This document shows, in pieces, positions 16,120-25,073 of a stretch of DNA of 64,000 nucleotides (its first letter is position 1; each line of letters opens with the position of its first letter). The DNA comes from Klebsiella ornithinolytica NBRC 105727 = ATCC 31898 (GTDB taxonomy: Bacteria > Pseudomonadota > Gammaproteobacteria > Enterobacterales > Enterobacteriaceae). The stretch spans positions 248,001 through 312,000 of the forward strand of contig NZ_BCYR01000001.1 of NCBI RefSeq assembly GCF_001598295.1, read 5' to 3'. A program made the position numbers and the translations under genes. The notes under the pieces were generated by a model. It had not been told where the DNA came from. It was given only the letters and a program-made list of their open reading frames with translations, and did not search any database.

Positions 16120-17577
16120 TTAGCTTGGGTAAACTCGACGGTCTCTCTCGACAAGTCGACCATCATTAATGCAGCGATCCAACGCATCGTTGTAAATTCT
16201 GGGGTCTCTCTTATCCAACCTAGCAAGTACCTTTGTTCGCATAACTTCACGTCGCAGAGCTGCATATGGCACGCCAACACCTTTTACACACTGCATTAAT
16301 CGAATCTCAATACTCTCTCCGACGTTTTCCGCATCAGATAGTGCCATCATGCTTTTAATGTCATGCATTGACCACATAACAAGAGAGAAACCATATAGAA
16401 CATGCTCAGGTTGAATCATACCCGTCTCGGCCGCCAGCAAGCTGGATACGCTGCATACACGCTCATATAATCTCGCAAATAACGCACCCATCAGTGGGTC
16501 ATTTCTACGGTGATTATCCTCAGCCCAACGCCGCACACTATCCAACATAGCGCGAGATTCCTCAGTGGCTTGAGTTTCCTTATCATGGCGGTTCATTACA
16601 TTTGCTAAGGAATTAATAATTGGAGTTAACTGTGCGAGTGATACCGTTTTTACGATCTCTTTGAGTTCGGCCCTGTCATCAGAGCAACGGAATACCAATG
16701 AACGACCGATTAATCCACTCTCAATATTTCCCTCGTTTATTGCACCATCCATCTTGGCAGGCGTACTGCTCATCTGAAAATTACACAATGGACGCGGAAT
16801 CCCAGATTCGACCATATTTATCGCCGACTCAAGTTTGACTATTTTGGCGTCGACGTTTTGTAAGCGATCTTCTCTATCTACAGCCGTGGATTTATCTATT
16901 GCATCTTTAGATTTATATGCACGGGATAGGTCGGCGTCATACTGCGACTTGACCTCGCGTCGAATTGTGCCTGATAGCACATAATTGTCAGTTGTAGAAA
17001 GCGCTAGCATTACGCCCTCTATAGCCTGAGTGTACTGACTGGCGCTCTTGCTTGCCATACTGTCTAAGAACGTGTGAGCCTCATCAACTGAGTAATTACA
17101 GACTTGAACACTATCGGCATCAAGTAAGTTCAGTATCATGTCTTTATCGCTGCGTGGGGCGCCAATTATGTGGTGCGCTATATGCATCTTACCTGCGATT
17201 AGTTTTACAAATTGCTGAGGATGCTCTTTACCTGCTGCTGATGGTGCAATCACAAATGTAATTACATTTAATTTACCCCCGGCAATACTATTAACTCTAC
17301 CTAACCCGGCAACCAATGCCAGTAAATTAAGTGTTGCGGCAGCCGCGGCTTTTGGCAGTGAGCGATATGCAGTGTCCTCAATCATTCTCAACACATCGCC
17401 GCCAATACCTGGCATTTCCATCAGTTTAATATGTTCGTGCTCAAACGGTGGAGCATCATTGTGTAATACCTCCGGGTATTGGCGGCTTCGAACTGCACTA
17501 GCTCGTACCCTGTTGATCTCTGCCTGTATTGAGGCTGGGATAGTGGTCTCTGTGGCTATTATTGGTTCACGGCTCAT
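16120..17577 (-). CDS. DUF3987-like P-loop ATPase, probable replicative helicase of the island
   Basis: This 485-residue cytoplasmic protein resembles the DUF3987/YfjI group that accompanies phage and satellite primases. A P-loop-like segment VIAPSAAGKEHP lies at about residues 131-142 (the residue after GK is Glu instead of Ser/Thr), and a Walker B-like VCNYSVDEAHTF follows at about 178-189. The C-terminal quarter is helical, with a winged-helix-like end (ALDRCINDGRLVERDRRVYPS). Its ATG overlaps the primase stop as TAATG, so translation is coupled and the two proteins probably act as one primase-helicase unit, which P4 makes as a single alpha protein. The function is inferred from context and motifs. 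Confidence 0.7.
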   Translation of the reverse strand: MSREPIIATETTIPASIQAEINRVRASAVRSRQYPEVLHNDAPPFEHEHIKLMEMPGIGGDVLRMIEDTAYRSLPKAAAAATLNLLALVAGLGRVNSIAGGKLNVITFVIAPSAAGKEHPQQFVKLIAGKMHIAHHIIGAPRSDKDMILNLLDADSVQVCNYSVDEAHTFLDSMASKSASQYTQAIEGVMLALSTTDNYVLSGTIRREVKSQYDADLSRAYKSKDAIDKSTAVDREDRLQNVDAKIVKLESAINMVESGIPRPLCNFQMSSTPAKMDGAINEGNIESGLIGRSLVFRCSDDRAELKEIVKTVSLAQLTPIINSLANVMNRHDKETQATEESRAMLDSVRRWAEDNHRRNDPLMGALFARLYERVCSVSSLLAAETGMIQPEHVLYGFSLVMWSMHDIKSMMALSDAENVGESIEIRLMQCVKGVGVPYAALRREVMRTKVLARLDKRDPRIYNDALDRCINDGRLVERDRRVYPS

Positions 17578-18545
17578 TAGCGCGCCTCCCCTGCTTTAGC
17601 CTGACGATAGTCGTCCCAGTCATCGTATTGTGCAGGGGGGAATGAACAGCGACCATTCACAGCGGCTGCGGCTGCTTCACTCTCTCTGTGTGCGCTATTG
17701 TCGCCAGTTATGACTATTTCGGCGTCCGGGAATAGAATTTGAGCAGCTAGAGCAGCCCCCATAAGTCCATTCTTACTCATTCCACAGAACACAGTCAGAT
17801 TGTTGCTTGATAGCTCCCTAACGCTTAATCCAGTGGCGTATCCTTCAGCAATGGCTACTATTTTGGATTCTTGCCAATCGCCTTGCTTAGGCTCAATAAG
17901 TGCGAAACATTCTTTTTTACGACCGCCTGCAATCGCATATTTACCGCTTTTACTGATGAGTTCAGCCGTGTGGATAAAGCCGGTCACGTCCATTAGCGGC
18001 ACCAGCAATGTACCTTCGAGGTATCGATATATGCCTTTATAACGTGGTAACGCGTGCAGGTAATTTTCTCGCAATACCTTAACGGCAAAACCTTTAAACC
18101 CCTTGCTAGCCAGATAAGGGATGTTCTCACAACTAACACTGAGACTCTCCCGTGTCATTCTGTCAGCCAGCTCCGCAGCTAATCCAGCCTTGCGGATTTC
18201 ATGGGCAGATTCATTTTCCTGGCTAGCCTGCACCGTAGGTGCTTGTGTTGCAGTTGCCTTGTTGCCAGTTAAGCCGAGGATAGCGGCAACATCATTAGCA
18301 GCGTGTTTGAGTGACTTCCCGGTGAACTTAGCGACTAGGTTTAGACCATCTCCAGCGCCACACTGATTACAAAACCATGTTCCGCGCCCGTCTTTGTCAT
18401 CGAATCTGAAGCGGTCTTTACCACCACATACCGGACACGGGCCATGATGACGGCTAGAGGGTAATTGGCAGCCATAACCTTCAAGAATTGGTCGCCATTG
18501 TCCTTTAGCTTTAGAGGTAATATCACTTACGTTTCTCTGAACCAT
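17577..18545 (-). CDS. Zinc-finger/Toprim DNA primase of the island
   Basis: This 322-residue protein has an N-terminal CHC2-type zinc finger (CPVCGGKDRFRFDDKDGRG, then WFCNQCGAGDG, about residues 38-66). A Toprim domain follows, with the acidic motif IAEGYATGLSV (about 228-238) and VITGDN (about 276-281). This is the layout of P4-alpha and PICI-type primases that make primers at a specific origin; the helicase part is encoded by the next gene. A TTGCACACA sequence resembling the terminal repeats lies upstream at 18630. Priming activity is inferred from the motifs. Confidence 0.85.
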   Translation of the reverse strand: MVQRNVSDITSKAKGQWRPILEGYGCQLPSSRHHGPCPVCGGKDRFRFDDKDGRGTWFCNQCGAGDGLNLVAKFTGKSLKHAANDVAAILGLTGNKATATQAPTVQASQENESAHEIRKAGLAAELADRMTRESLSVSCENIPYLASKGFKGFAVKVLRENYLHALPRYKGIYRYLEGTLLVPLMDVTGFIHTAELISKSGKYAIAGGRKKECFALIEPKQGDWQESKIVAIAEGYATGLSVRELSSNNLTVFCGMSKNGLMGAALAAQILFPDAEIVITGDNSAHRESEAAAAAVNGRCSFPPAQYDDWDDYRQAKAGEAR

Positions 18546-18587
18546 TTGTTATAGTCCTTTTGTAAATTCTATTTTTAAATGCCCTAT

Positions 18588-18615
18588 TGCTTATTGCTTT
18601 GGGGCTTTTTTTTGT
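18588..18615. other. Short stem with T run upstream of the primase gene
   Basis: GCCCTATTGC / GCTTTGGGGC form an imperfect stem followed by eight T on the plus strand. It could be a terminator for leftward-to-rightward transcripts or a chance feature of an AT-rich gap. Confidence 0.3.
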
Positions 18616-18679
18616 CTTTTACACACGGATTTGCACACAACTTTTATTAAATCGTTATACGGCGCGGGTTGCCGTTGCA

Positions 18680-18928
18680 TTATTTATCCGTCGTCGTTTG
18701 TTGTTCAGGTAATTGCCCAGCGAGATAGAGACTGAACAAAGGGATATTGATATAACGCTTTTTCCCAATAATACGAGTACAACGACTCAGGCCCGGATGC
18801 TTATCCGATTGCCAGAACAATGTTTTCAATGTTGGGTACTTAAACTGTGGGTACGTCTCTGGGACGTCGCTCATAGCTTGCCAGTTTTTCAAATCCTGCA
18901 TTAAGTCAATTAACGTGATGTTTTCCAT
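18680..18928 (-). CDS. Small Xis/AlpA-like DNA-binding protein
   Basis: This 82-residue product has the pattern of excisionase or MerR-type winged helix proteins: YPTLKTLFWQSDKHPGLSRCTRIIGKKRYINIPLFSLYLAG, where KTLFWQ is the recognition region and GKKRYINIP the wing that leads into a final strand. Such proteins direct Int toward excision or activate satellite operons. It lies upstream of the primase gene. Three 10-base tandem repeats sit immediately before its start and probably bind a regulator. The family assignment is by pattern only. Confidence 0.55.
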   Translation of the reverse strand: MENITLIDLMQDLKNWQAMSDVPETYPQFKYPTLKTLFWQSDKHPGLSRCTRIIGKKRYINIPLFSLYLAGQLPEQQTTTDK

Positions 18929-18944
18929 TATCTATGCCCTTTTT

Positions 18945-18975
18945 GGTCTGCTCTGGTCTACTGCGGTCTTGGTCG
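18945..18975 (-). repeat. Three phased 10-base repeats (AGACC) before the Xis-like gene
   Basis: On the plus strand GGTCT starts at 18945, 18955 and 18965, with a partial GGTCG at 18971. The 10-base step puts all sites on one face of the helix, 17 bases upstream of the ATG at 18928. This looks like an operator for autoregulation or for Int/Xis binding. Confidence 0.55.
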
Positions 18976-19113
18976 AACTAATTAGAGCAAAACAAAATGA
19001 GCCACAAAGGTAGTTTCCGAAAATTGGTAAATTACCTACCCCAATCTCAAGTCTCAGATATGCGTCACCCTCCGATTTCGCGGATACTTACTTTTGTGGT
19101 GACTAAATTAGTG

Positions 19114-19701
19114 CTAAATAATTGTCGCCCCTGACCTGGTTATGAATTGATCTCTAAGCTCAAGATTATCCAGTAAGGGGAGGGTTTCAACGAAATTATC
19201 CGGTAAGAACAATACGAGCCTGTCAGCCCATAGGGTTGCAGCATATGATTTCCTTGCCGCTTCAATCTGCTTCTTAATTGCTCCAGCAGATACATCAAGC
19301 TCTGCTCCAATCTCGTGTCTGTGATGTGGGAATTTTCTATCTATCGCCCAAACTAGCGCTAACTGATAAAAATCAGTTTTACCTTTTATATTTGGCCTTC
19401 CCCACGGCTTCCCACCTTTAAGGTGTTCAGTTATTCCGCCGCTAAGAATATCCATCATCTCAGGTAAAAGCGGCCTACGAGTTAAAAGAAAGTAGCGAAT
19501 TAGGGCTAGCGTTACATTTTGGCTGCTTTCTTCTACATGATAATGGACCAAAAAAGAATCTATCATCGACTGCTTATGCTCCGCTGAAATAGAACTACCG
19601 TCAGTACTAGTAATTGCTATTGCTATGCTTTCAAAATCAAACTCAAAACCTTCAACTGTCATAAACCGTTCATGTAAATGATTAGAATTATCCATATTCA
19701 T
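19114..19701 (-). CDS. Hypothetical island protein, coupled to the small upstream gene
   Basis: This 195-residue cytoplasmic protein is of unknown function. A conserved-looking central part, GGKPWGRPNIKGKTDFYQLALVW (about residues 95-117), is followed by a possible helix-turn-helix, HEIGAELDVSAGAIKKQIEAAR (about 128-149), so DNA binding is plausible. Its ATG overlaps the stop of the 45-codon gene upstream (ATGA), which makes the two an operon. It lies between int and the Xis-like gene, where satellites keep regulators. Confidence 0.65.
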   Translation of the reverse strand: MNMDNSNHLHERFMTVEGFEFDFESIAIAITSTDGSSISAEHKQSMIDSFLVHYHVEESSQNVTLALIRYFLLTRRPLLPEMMDILSGGITEHLKGGKPWGRPNIKGKTDFYQLALVWAIDRKFPHHRHEIGAELDVSAGAIKKQIEAARKSYAATLWADRLVLFLPDNFVETLPLLDNLELRDQFITRSGATII

Positions 19702-19835
19702 TTCCCCTGAATAATAGACATAGCAGAGCGCCAGACTGATTCAGCCTGGTGTTGAAATCCTGCGCGATAGAGTGTCAAAGCGGTCTTTGCTGCTTGCTGA
19801 GCGGCCTGTAAAGCGGATAGACTTGTGGTATTCAT
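19698..19835 (-). CDS. Small ANR/PerC-like protein (45 aa)
   Basis: This short open frame reads MNTTSLSALQAAQQAAKTAL, then TLYRAGFQHQAESVWRSAMS and IIQGK. Three things support it: GAGGAAAG lies correctly before the ATG, its stop overlaps the next start as ATGA, and its pattern A..A..L...G....A...W..A matches the core of ANR (AraC negative regulator) and related small regulators. It is probably a two-helix protein that binds another regulator. It was found by reading the gap between int and the 195-residue gene. Confidence 0.6.
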   Translation of the reverse strand: MNTTSLSALQAAQQAAKTALTLYRAGFQHQAESVWRSAMSIIQGK

Positions 19836-19938
19836 CAATGCTTTCCTCATTGGTGGATCACGACCTCAGACCGTTGACGCGGTGCTGGGGTTTTCTTTTG
19901 GCTTTTTTCTGGCTAGCTATTCCTAGCCTTTATCAGGG

Positions 19939-20952
19939 TTACATCATATTCCCAAACACACGATCGGTTAACTTTGCTTTATGCGTGGTGCATAAATGGC
20001 TGTAGCGCATTGTCATAGATGGGCTTTTGTGCCCGAGTATTTGCCCAATTTCAAGCAAACTAGCCCCATTCATAGCCAGCATTGATGCACATGTATGGCG
20101 TAAATCATGAAAGCGGAAATCATGAATTTCTGCGGCTTCTAATGCAGTAAACCAGTACTTATCAAAATTCTGGAAGGCGCCGGTTAGACTTGATAGGTGC
20201 GGGAACACATAACCATGGCCAACCTCGCGGAAGGCTGATAATTCCGTGATAAGGCCATCAGTAAGAGTAAGTACCCGAGCATCGCCATTCTTAGTTAAAG
20301 CAACATGGGCGGTTCTGGCAGCAAAATCAATGTCAGACCACTTGAGGCCCAGCAGTTCAGAGCGACGTGCGCCAGTAGATACAGCAGCGTGGATAAGCAG
20401 GTGCATACGTTCCCACTTGCTTTGCTTTGCAGTCTCTAGCAATAGGGTTAGTTCTTCTTGGGACAGGAAGCGGGTTCTTCCATTGCTTTCTTTGAGTTGG
20501 CGTATTTCCCTGCAAGGGTTCAGCTTAACATCGTGCAGATCATTGAAATAAGCAAAAACCGCACTAAGGGCAGCCTTATAGCGGTTCAGGGTTGCGGGCT
20601 TTTTGCCTGTTGCTTCCATACGAGCAAGCGCGGCTTTGATGTTCTGACGGGTAACTTTACCAACCGGCTTATCACCCAGCTCTCTAGCCCACCATGATAA
20701 ACGAGTAGTAACGGACGTATCTCGCCCGGTATGTTGCGATAGATATTCTTTTATTGCTTGGGAAAGGGTTGTGTTTGTGAGTGCTGTAGACGTAAGACAA
20801 TCAGCTAAATCATCACTTACCGTAATTTGCGCAAGGAATGACTCAGCCTCTCTTTTACGAGAGAAGACCTTTGATACGCGGGAACCATTTCGCATGAATT
20901 GCACACGATATACTTTCCCGGTTTTTCTGGATAAAACTTGTACGTTTGCCAT
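19939..20952 (-). CDS. int: Tyrosine recombinase integrase of the island
   Basis: This 337-residue site-specific recombinase carries the full catalytic set in its C-terminal half: Arg in STGARRSELLGL, Lys in the beta-hairpin (LTKNGDARVL), HDLRHTCASM (His-x-x-Arg), GHKS and the nucleophile Tyr in MRYSH. The N-terminal 170 residues hold an arm-binding domain (RVSKVFSRKREAESF) and a SAM-like core-binding domain (LSQAIKEYLSQH, then NRYKAALSAVFAYF). It lies about 160 bases inside the leuZ end, the usual place for a tRNA-directed integrase. The start ATG 20952 (MANVQVLSRKTGKVYRVQF) suits the family. It integrates and, with an Xis, excises the element. Confidence 0.93.
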   Translation of the reverse strand: MANVQVLSRKTGKVYRVQFMRNGSRVSKVFSRKREAESFLAQITVSDDLADCLTSTALTNTTLSQAIKEYLSQHTGRDTSVTTRLSWWARELGDKPVGKVTRQNIKAALARMEATGKKPATLNRYKAALSAVFAYFNDLHDVKLNPCREIRQLKESNGRTRFLSQEELTLLLETAKQSKWERMHLLIHAAVSTGARRSELLGLKWSDIDFAARTAHVALTKNGDARVLTLTDGLITELSAFREVGHGYVFPHLSSLTGAFQNFDKYWFTALEAAEIHDFRFHDLRHTCASMLAMNGASLLEIGQILGHKSPSMTMRYSHLCTTHKAKLTDRVFGNMM

Positions 20953-20965
20953 CGATTAAAACCTC

Positions 20966-20982
20966 TTGCACATATTTGCACA
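20966..20982 (+). repeat. Right copy of the 17-base terminal repeat
   Basis: TTGCACATATTTGCACA is identical to 13300-13316. It lies between the int start and the att core, where integrase arm sites are expected. Confidence 0.6.
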
Positions 20983-21076
20983 TGGATGAGTATTTTAACC
21001 GCAGTAAACCGTGAGCATTTGCGCTATCACTAGCGCCTAACCTATTGACCAGATAGGCTTTTACTATATCTTCCCA

Positions 21077-21163
21077 TGGTACCCGGAGCGGGACTTGAAC
21101 CCGCACAGCGCGAACGCCGAGGGATTTTAAATCCCTTGTGTCTACCGATTCCACCATCCGGGC
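21077..21163 (-). tRNA. leuZ: tRNA-Leu (UAA), island attachment site
   Basis: This is an 87-base tRNA gene with a full cloverleaf, long class II variable arm, TTCAAGT T loop and encoded CCA. The anticodon arm GGGATTTAAAATCCC gives anticodon UAA. It is the last gene of glyW-cysT-leuZ, as in E. coli. Its 3' part doubles as the att site of the 7.9-kb element. Confidence 0.97.
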
Positions 21164-21176
21164 TCGGGATGTAAAT

Positions 21177-21250
21177 TGGAGGCGCGTTCCGGAGTCGAAC
21201 CGGACTAGACGGATTTGCAATCCGCTACATAACCGCTTTGCTAACGCGCC
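21177..21250 (-). tRNA. cysT: tRNA-Cys (GCA)
   Basis: This is a 74-base tRNA with anticodon GCA in GGATTGCAAATCC and encoded CCA. It lies 13 bases upstream of leuZ in the same transcript. Confidence 0.97.
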
Positions 21251-21289
21251 TTAATACTTAAACACCCGCATCTGCCGATGTTTTTAATC

Positions 21290-21365
<76 letters not shown>

Positions 21366-21516
21366 ATTATCAAGCAAATTTGCTAATCACTTGATTTTGT
21401 TATCGTCTGGCAAGCTGTGCTGCCGTTCGATGCGTTGCATTCTACTTACCTGGCGAAATGAGTCAACGATATTTTTTAAATCCTTGTGTCGTTTGCTGAA
21501 ATTTGCGGCGAAACGA

Positions 21517-22065
21517 TCACTGATCAAGCAAATCTCCGCGTGCGGCGTTCAAATACTGCAGCATAGACCACAGCGTCAGCACCGCTGCCACGAGGAACAG
21601 GGCGATTCCGGCCCACTCTACCCAGGCGTTTGGTCGCCACAGCATCCACACCAGTGCCGTCATCTGCGCGGTTGTTTTCACTTTCCCGATCCAGGAGACC
21701 GCCACGCTGCTGCGTTTGCCCAGTTCGGCCATCCACTCACGCAGCGCAGAAATAATAATTTCACGGGCAATCATGGTCGCGGCCGGCAGGGTTACCCACC
21801 AGGTGTGATAGTGCTCAACCACCAGCACCATTGCAATCGCCACCATCACCTTATCGGCAACCGGGTCCAGAAAAGCGCCGAAACGGGTGCTCTGATTCCA
21901 GCGGCGGGCCAGATAACCATCAAACCAGTCGGTAACGGCAGCGACAAAAAAGATCAGGGCGCAGGCAAAAGGGGCCCAGACGAAAGGCAGATAAAACGCC
22001 AGCACAAAGAACGGTATCAGGATGACGCGAAACAGAGTAAGCAATGTAGGGATATTAAATTGCAT
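21517..22065 (-). CDS. pgsA: CDP-diacylglycerol-glycerol-3-phosphate 3-phosphatidyltransferase PgsA
   Basis: PgsA makes phosphatidylglycerophosphate from CDP-diacylglycerol and sn-glycerol 3-phosphate, the committed step to phosphatidylglycerol and cardiolipin, in the inner membrane. The 182-residue product equals the E. coli length and carries the CDP-alcohol phosphatidyltransferase motif DG-x2-AR-x8-G-x3-D-x3-D ([11 protein letters not shown], then [11 protein letters not shown]) at about residues 42-70. Several membrane segments follow. It lies between uvrC and the tRNA operon, as in E. coli, and read-through into the tRNAs is possible. Confidence 0.97.
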   Translation of the reverse strand: MQFNIPTLLTLFRVILIPFFVLAFYLPFVWAPFACALIFFVAAVTDWFDGYLARRWNQSTRFGAFLDPVADKVMVAIAMVLVVEHYHTWWVTLPAATMIAREIIISALREWMAELGKRSSVAVSWIGKVKTTAQMTALVWMLWRPNAWVEWAGIALFLVAAVLTLWSMLQYLNAARGDLLDQ

Positions 22066-22122
22066 AGTGACAGGTAACTATCTGTTAGAAGTAAAAATTA
22101 GCCCTATGTTGCTACAGAGCCC

Positions 22123-23955
22123 CTAATGTTTCAACGAGTAGAAGATCTTTTCTGCCAGACCGTGAGATATACCCGGTACTTTGGCTATCTCCTCGACGCT
22201 GGCTTGCTGTAACCCTTGCAATCCGCCCATATACTTCAGCAGCATCTGGCGGCGTTTCGGCCCTACCCCTTCGATAGTCTCCAGTGAACTGGTGCTTTTC
22301 ACTTTTGCCCGTTTTTTACGATGCCCGGCAATGGCATGATCGTGGGATTCATCGCGAATGTGCTGAATAACGTGCAGCGCAGGCGAATCAGGCGGCAGGT
22401 TAAACCCTTCGCCTTCTGGTTCGAAGAATAACGTTTCCAGCCCGGCTTTACGATCGCTACCTTTTGCCACCCCCAATAAGAGAGGATGCTGTTTATCCCA
22501 GGGCACATCCAGCCCGGCAAAGACGCTTTTCGCCTGCCCAAGCTGCCCTTTACCGCCGTCTATCAGGATAACGTCAGGAATCTTGTTCACTTCTATTGCC
22601 TTACCATAGCGGCGGCGCAGAACCTGGTTCATCGCCGCATAATCATCGCCCGGGGTAATGCCGGTAATATTGTAACGTCGATACTCGGCACGCAGTGGCC
22701 CGTTACTGTCGAACACCACGCAGGAAGCCACCGTCTGTTCACCCATAGTATGGCTGATATCAAAGCATTCCATACGTTTAACGGCCGGCAGTTTCAGTAC
22801 GGTAGCCAGGGCCTGCAAACGTTGATGGATCGTCGACTGTTGGGAAAGTTTCGTGGTGAGCGCCGTGGCCGCATTGGTACGTGCCAGCTTCAGATAGCGG
22901 GCCCGGTCGCCGCGCGGTTTCGTCTGGACGTTCACCCGGCGCCCCGCCAGTTCAGAGAGGGAATCCGCCAGCAAGGTTTTATCGCCAAGATTAAAATCGA
23001 GCAGAATCTCTCCCGGCAGGGTACGCATCTGGCTGCCCTGCAGATAGAACTGGCCGACAAACGTCTCCACCACTTCGCCAAGCTCCGTACCGCCGGGCAC
23101 TTTCGGAAAATAGCTGCGGCTACCGAGAACCTTGCCCTGACGAATAAACAGAACGTGGACGCAGGCCATGCCCGCATCAAAGGCGACGCCAATAACGTCG
23201 AGGTCATCCCCGGTATTCGAGACGAACTGTTTCTCGGTCACCCGGCGTACGGCCTGAATCTGATCGCGAATGCGCGCCGCTTCTTCAAACTCCAGCGCCT
23301 GGCTGGCCTTCTCCATCCGGGCAATGAGCTGCGTCAGCACCTGATCATCCTTACCCGCGAGGAACAGCCGCACATATTCAACCTGCTGCGCGTACTCCTC
23401 TTCACTCACCAGGCCTGACACACAGGGTCCCAGGCAGCGGCCAATTTGATACTGCAGGCAAGGACGCGACCGGTTACGGTACACGCTGTTCTCGCACTGA
23501 CGCACAGGGAAAATTTTTTGTAGCAGTGCAAGCGTCTCGCGAACCGCATAACCATTCGGGAAAGGACCGAAATACTCGCCCCTGGCGTGTTTCGCCCCGC
23601 GGTGCATTGCCAGGCGCGGGTGGGTATCACCGCTAAGGAAAATGAAGGGGTAGGATTTGTCATCACGCAGCAGCACGTTATAACGCGGCTGATACAGCTT
23701 GATGTAGTTGTGCTCCAGCAGCAGCGCTTCCGTTTCCGTATGGGTTACGGTCACGTCGATTTGCGCAATCAGCGCCACCAGCGCTTCGGTTTTACGCGAA
23801 GCCAGGTTGCTCCGAAAATAGCTGCTCAGCCTTTTTTTCAGATCTTTTGCTTTGCCAACATAGATGACGGTGCCGCCAGCATCATACATGCGATAGACGC
23901 CCGGCTGGCTGGTTACCGTTTTCAGGAAAGCTTTTGCGTCAAAAACATCACTCAC
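22123..23955 (-). CDS. uvrC: UvrABC excinuclease subunit C
   Basis: UvrC makes both incisions around a DNA lesion in nucleotide excision repair. I start it at GTG 23955, which gives 610 residues, the E. coli length, and the sequence [13 protein letters not shown]. Domains in order are the GIY-YIG nuclease (GVYRMYD, then [13 protein letters not shown], residues about 20-45), a Cys-rich segment (about 150-178), the UVR motif that binds UvrB (about 205-240), the RNase H-like endonuclease (IDGGKGQL at about 465) and C-terminal tandem HhH ([10 protein letters not shown], then [10 protein letters not shown]). The start overlaps the uvrY stop (GTGA), so the two are translationally coupled. Confidence 0.97.
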   Translation of the reverse strand: MSDVFDAKAFLKTVTSQPGVYRMYDAGGTVIYVGKAKDLKKRLSSYFRSNLASRKTEALVALIAQIDVTVTHTETEALLLEHNYIKLYQPRYNVLLRDDKSYPFIFLSGDTHPRLAMHRGAKHARGEYFGPFPNGYAVRETLALLQKIFPVRQCENSVYRNRSRPCLQYQIGRCLGPCVSGLVSEEEYAQQVEYVRLFLAGKDDQVLTQLIARMEKASQALEFEEAARIRDQIQAVRRVTEKQFVSNTGDDLDVIGVAFDAGMACVHVLFIRQGKVLGSRSYFPKVPGGTELGEVVETFVGQFYLQGSQMRTLPGEILLDFNLGDKTLLADSLSELAGRRVNVQTKPRGDRARYLKLARTNAATALTTKLSQQSTIHQRLQALATVLKLPAVKRMECFDISHTMGEQTVASCVVFDSNGPLRAEYRRYNITGITPGDDYAAMNQVLRRRYGKAIEVNKIPDVILIDGGKGQLGQAKSVFAGLDVPWDKQHPLLLGVAKGSDRKAGLETLFFEPEGEGFNLPPDSPALHVIQHIRDESHDHAIAGHRKKRAKVKSTSSLETIEGVGPKRRQMLLKYMGGLQGLQQASVEEIAKVPGISHGLAEKIFYSLKH

Positions 23956-24608
23956 TGACTTGCTAACGACTCCGCATTGCACAGACCATGTCGAATGGCC
24001 AGGTGGGTCAACTCGACGTCACCGTGGATGTTTAATTTACTGAACATCCGGTAGCGATAGCTGTTCACGGTTTTGGGACTCAGATTTAGCTGCTCTGAGA
24101 TCTCATTCACCTTCTGACCCTTGGTGATCATCAGCATAATCTGCAATTCGCGTTCAGACAAACTGGCAAAAGGCGATTCTGTCTTTTCCGGCTCAATCTG
24201 GCTAAGCGCCATTTGCTGGGCGATATCGGAAGCAATATAACGCTGGCCGGACGCTACGCAGCGAATGGCATTCACCACTTCCTGAGGCGCAGCACCTTTA
24301 CTCAGATAACCTGCGGCACCAGCCTGCATCACTTTTGCCGGCAGCGGATTTTCGGTATGCACGGTGAGCATAATCACTTTGGTATCGACAATGGAACGCG
24401 CAATCTTGCGCGTGGCTTCCAGGCCACCCATTCCAGGCATGTTCATGTCCATCAGAACAACATCAACGGAATTGGCGCGGCACCATTTCACCGCATCCTC
24501 GCCGCAGCAGGACTCACCGACAACTTTAATCCCTTTTATATCTTCCAGAATGCGTCGTATCCCTGCGCGCACTAGCTCGTGGTCATCAACAAGAAGGACG
24601 TTGATCAA
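23952..24608 (-). CDS. uvrY: Response regulator UvrY of the BarA-UvrY system
   Basis: UvrY is the DNA-binding partner of the sensor kinase BarA; it activates the CsrB/CsrC small RNAs and so controls carbon flow and virulence. The 218-residue product has an N-terminal receiver domain (phospho-acceptor Asp in [11 protein letters not shown], about residue 54; Thr and Lys switch residues in MLTVH and LSKGA) and a C-terminal LuxR-type HTH ([36 protein letters not shown]). Length and sequence match E. coli. It is the first gene of uvrY-uvrC. Confidence 0.97.
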   Translation of the reverse strand: MINVLLVDDHELVRAGIRRILEDIKGIKVVGESCCGEDAVKWCRANSVDVVLMDMNMPGMGGLEATRKIARSIVDTKVIMLTVHTENPLPAKVMQAGAAGYLSKGAAPQEVVNAIRCVASGQRYIASDIAQQMALSQIEPEKTESPFASLSERELQIMLMITKGQKVNEISEQLNLSPKTVNSYRYRMFSKLNIHGDVELTHLAIRHGLCNAESLASQ

Positions 24609-25002
24609 AGGAATAATCTCCAGAATTAGGGATAACGCTACGGATAGCTTATCTCATACATATTACCGGGTTTTCTCGTCACTTTAAAAGGCAAAAAAAT
24701 GCCCTACGGAAAGTTTCTTCCCCGGATATGTCAATTTGTCTGCACAGCAAGTGGAAACTTATAGATAACAGTAAGTTGTATTACGCTTCATTTTTAACAT
24801 TTGCCCTACAAAAACACCCGCAGGGCGCCGCGATACCGCAGGGTAAAATACGAAACAAAATATGTAACAATAATTAACGATGAAAACACACTACCGCAAA
24901 AATTAACCTGCGATGCGCGGGCAGATTACGTATTATTCAGGCAATTAATGCGCCTACACCTCTGATGAGAGGACACAAATTACGCGCTCCTTTTTTTCCC
25001 GT

Positions 25003-25017
25003 CGCTTGTGGTATACT
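25003..25017 (+). promoter_or_regulatory. Extended -10 promoter for yecF
   Basis: TGGTATACT gives an extended -10 (TATACT at 25012-25017), 57 bases before the yecF ATG. No convincing -35 lies upstream. The rest of the 465-base gap between uvrY and yecF has no supportable gene. Confidence 0.5.
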
Positions 25018-25073
25018 GCGCCGCCTTAACATTTAGTATTGCGCAAAAGCGCCGATAGCAAACGAGGATATCG

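Larger units (their letters stand above)
13190..21132. mobile_element. 7.9-kb integrative element in tRNA-Leu (leuZ), satellite-like
   Basis: The element is bounded by the 17-base att core at both ends and restores leuZ at its right end, next to the integrase gene. Reading inward from leuZ it carries int, a two-gene regulatory unit, an Xis-like gene, a zinc-finger/Toprim primase, a DUF3987-like ATPase, a candidate origin, a four-gene cluster and a lipoprotein gene. No portal, capsid, tail, lysis or conjugation genes are present, so it cannot form particles or conjugate on its own. The layout recalls P4-like satellites and PICIs, but primase and helicase are split, and no AlpA, Psu/Sid or cos-packaging homologue is visible. 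Several intergenic stretches are AT-rich compared with the flanks, a sign of transfer. Confidence 0.85.
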
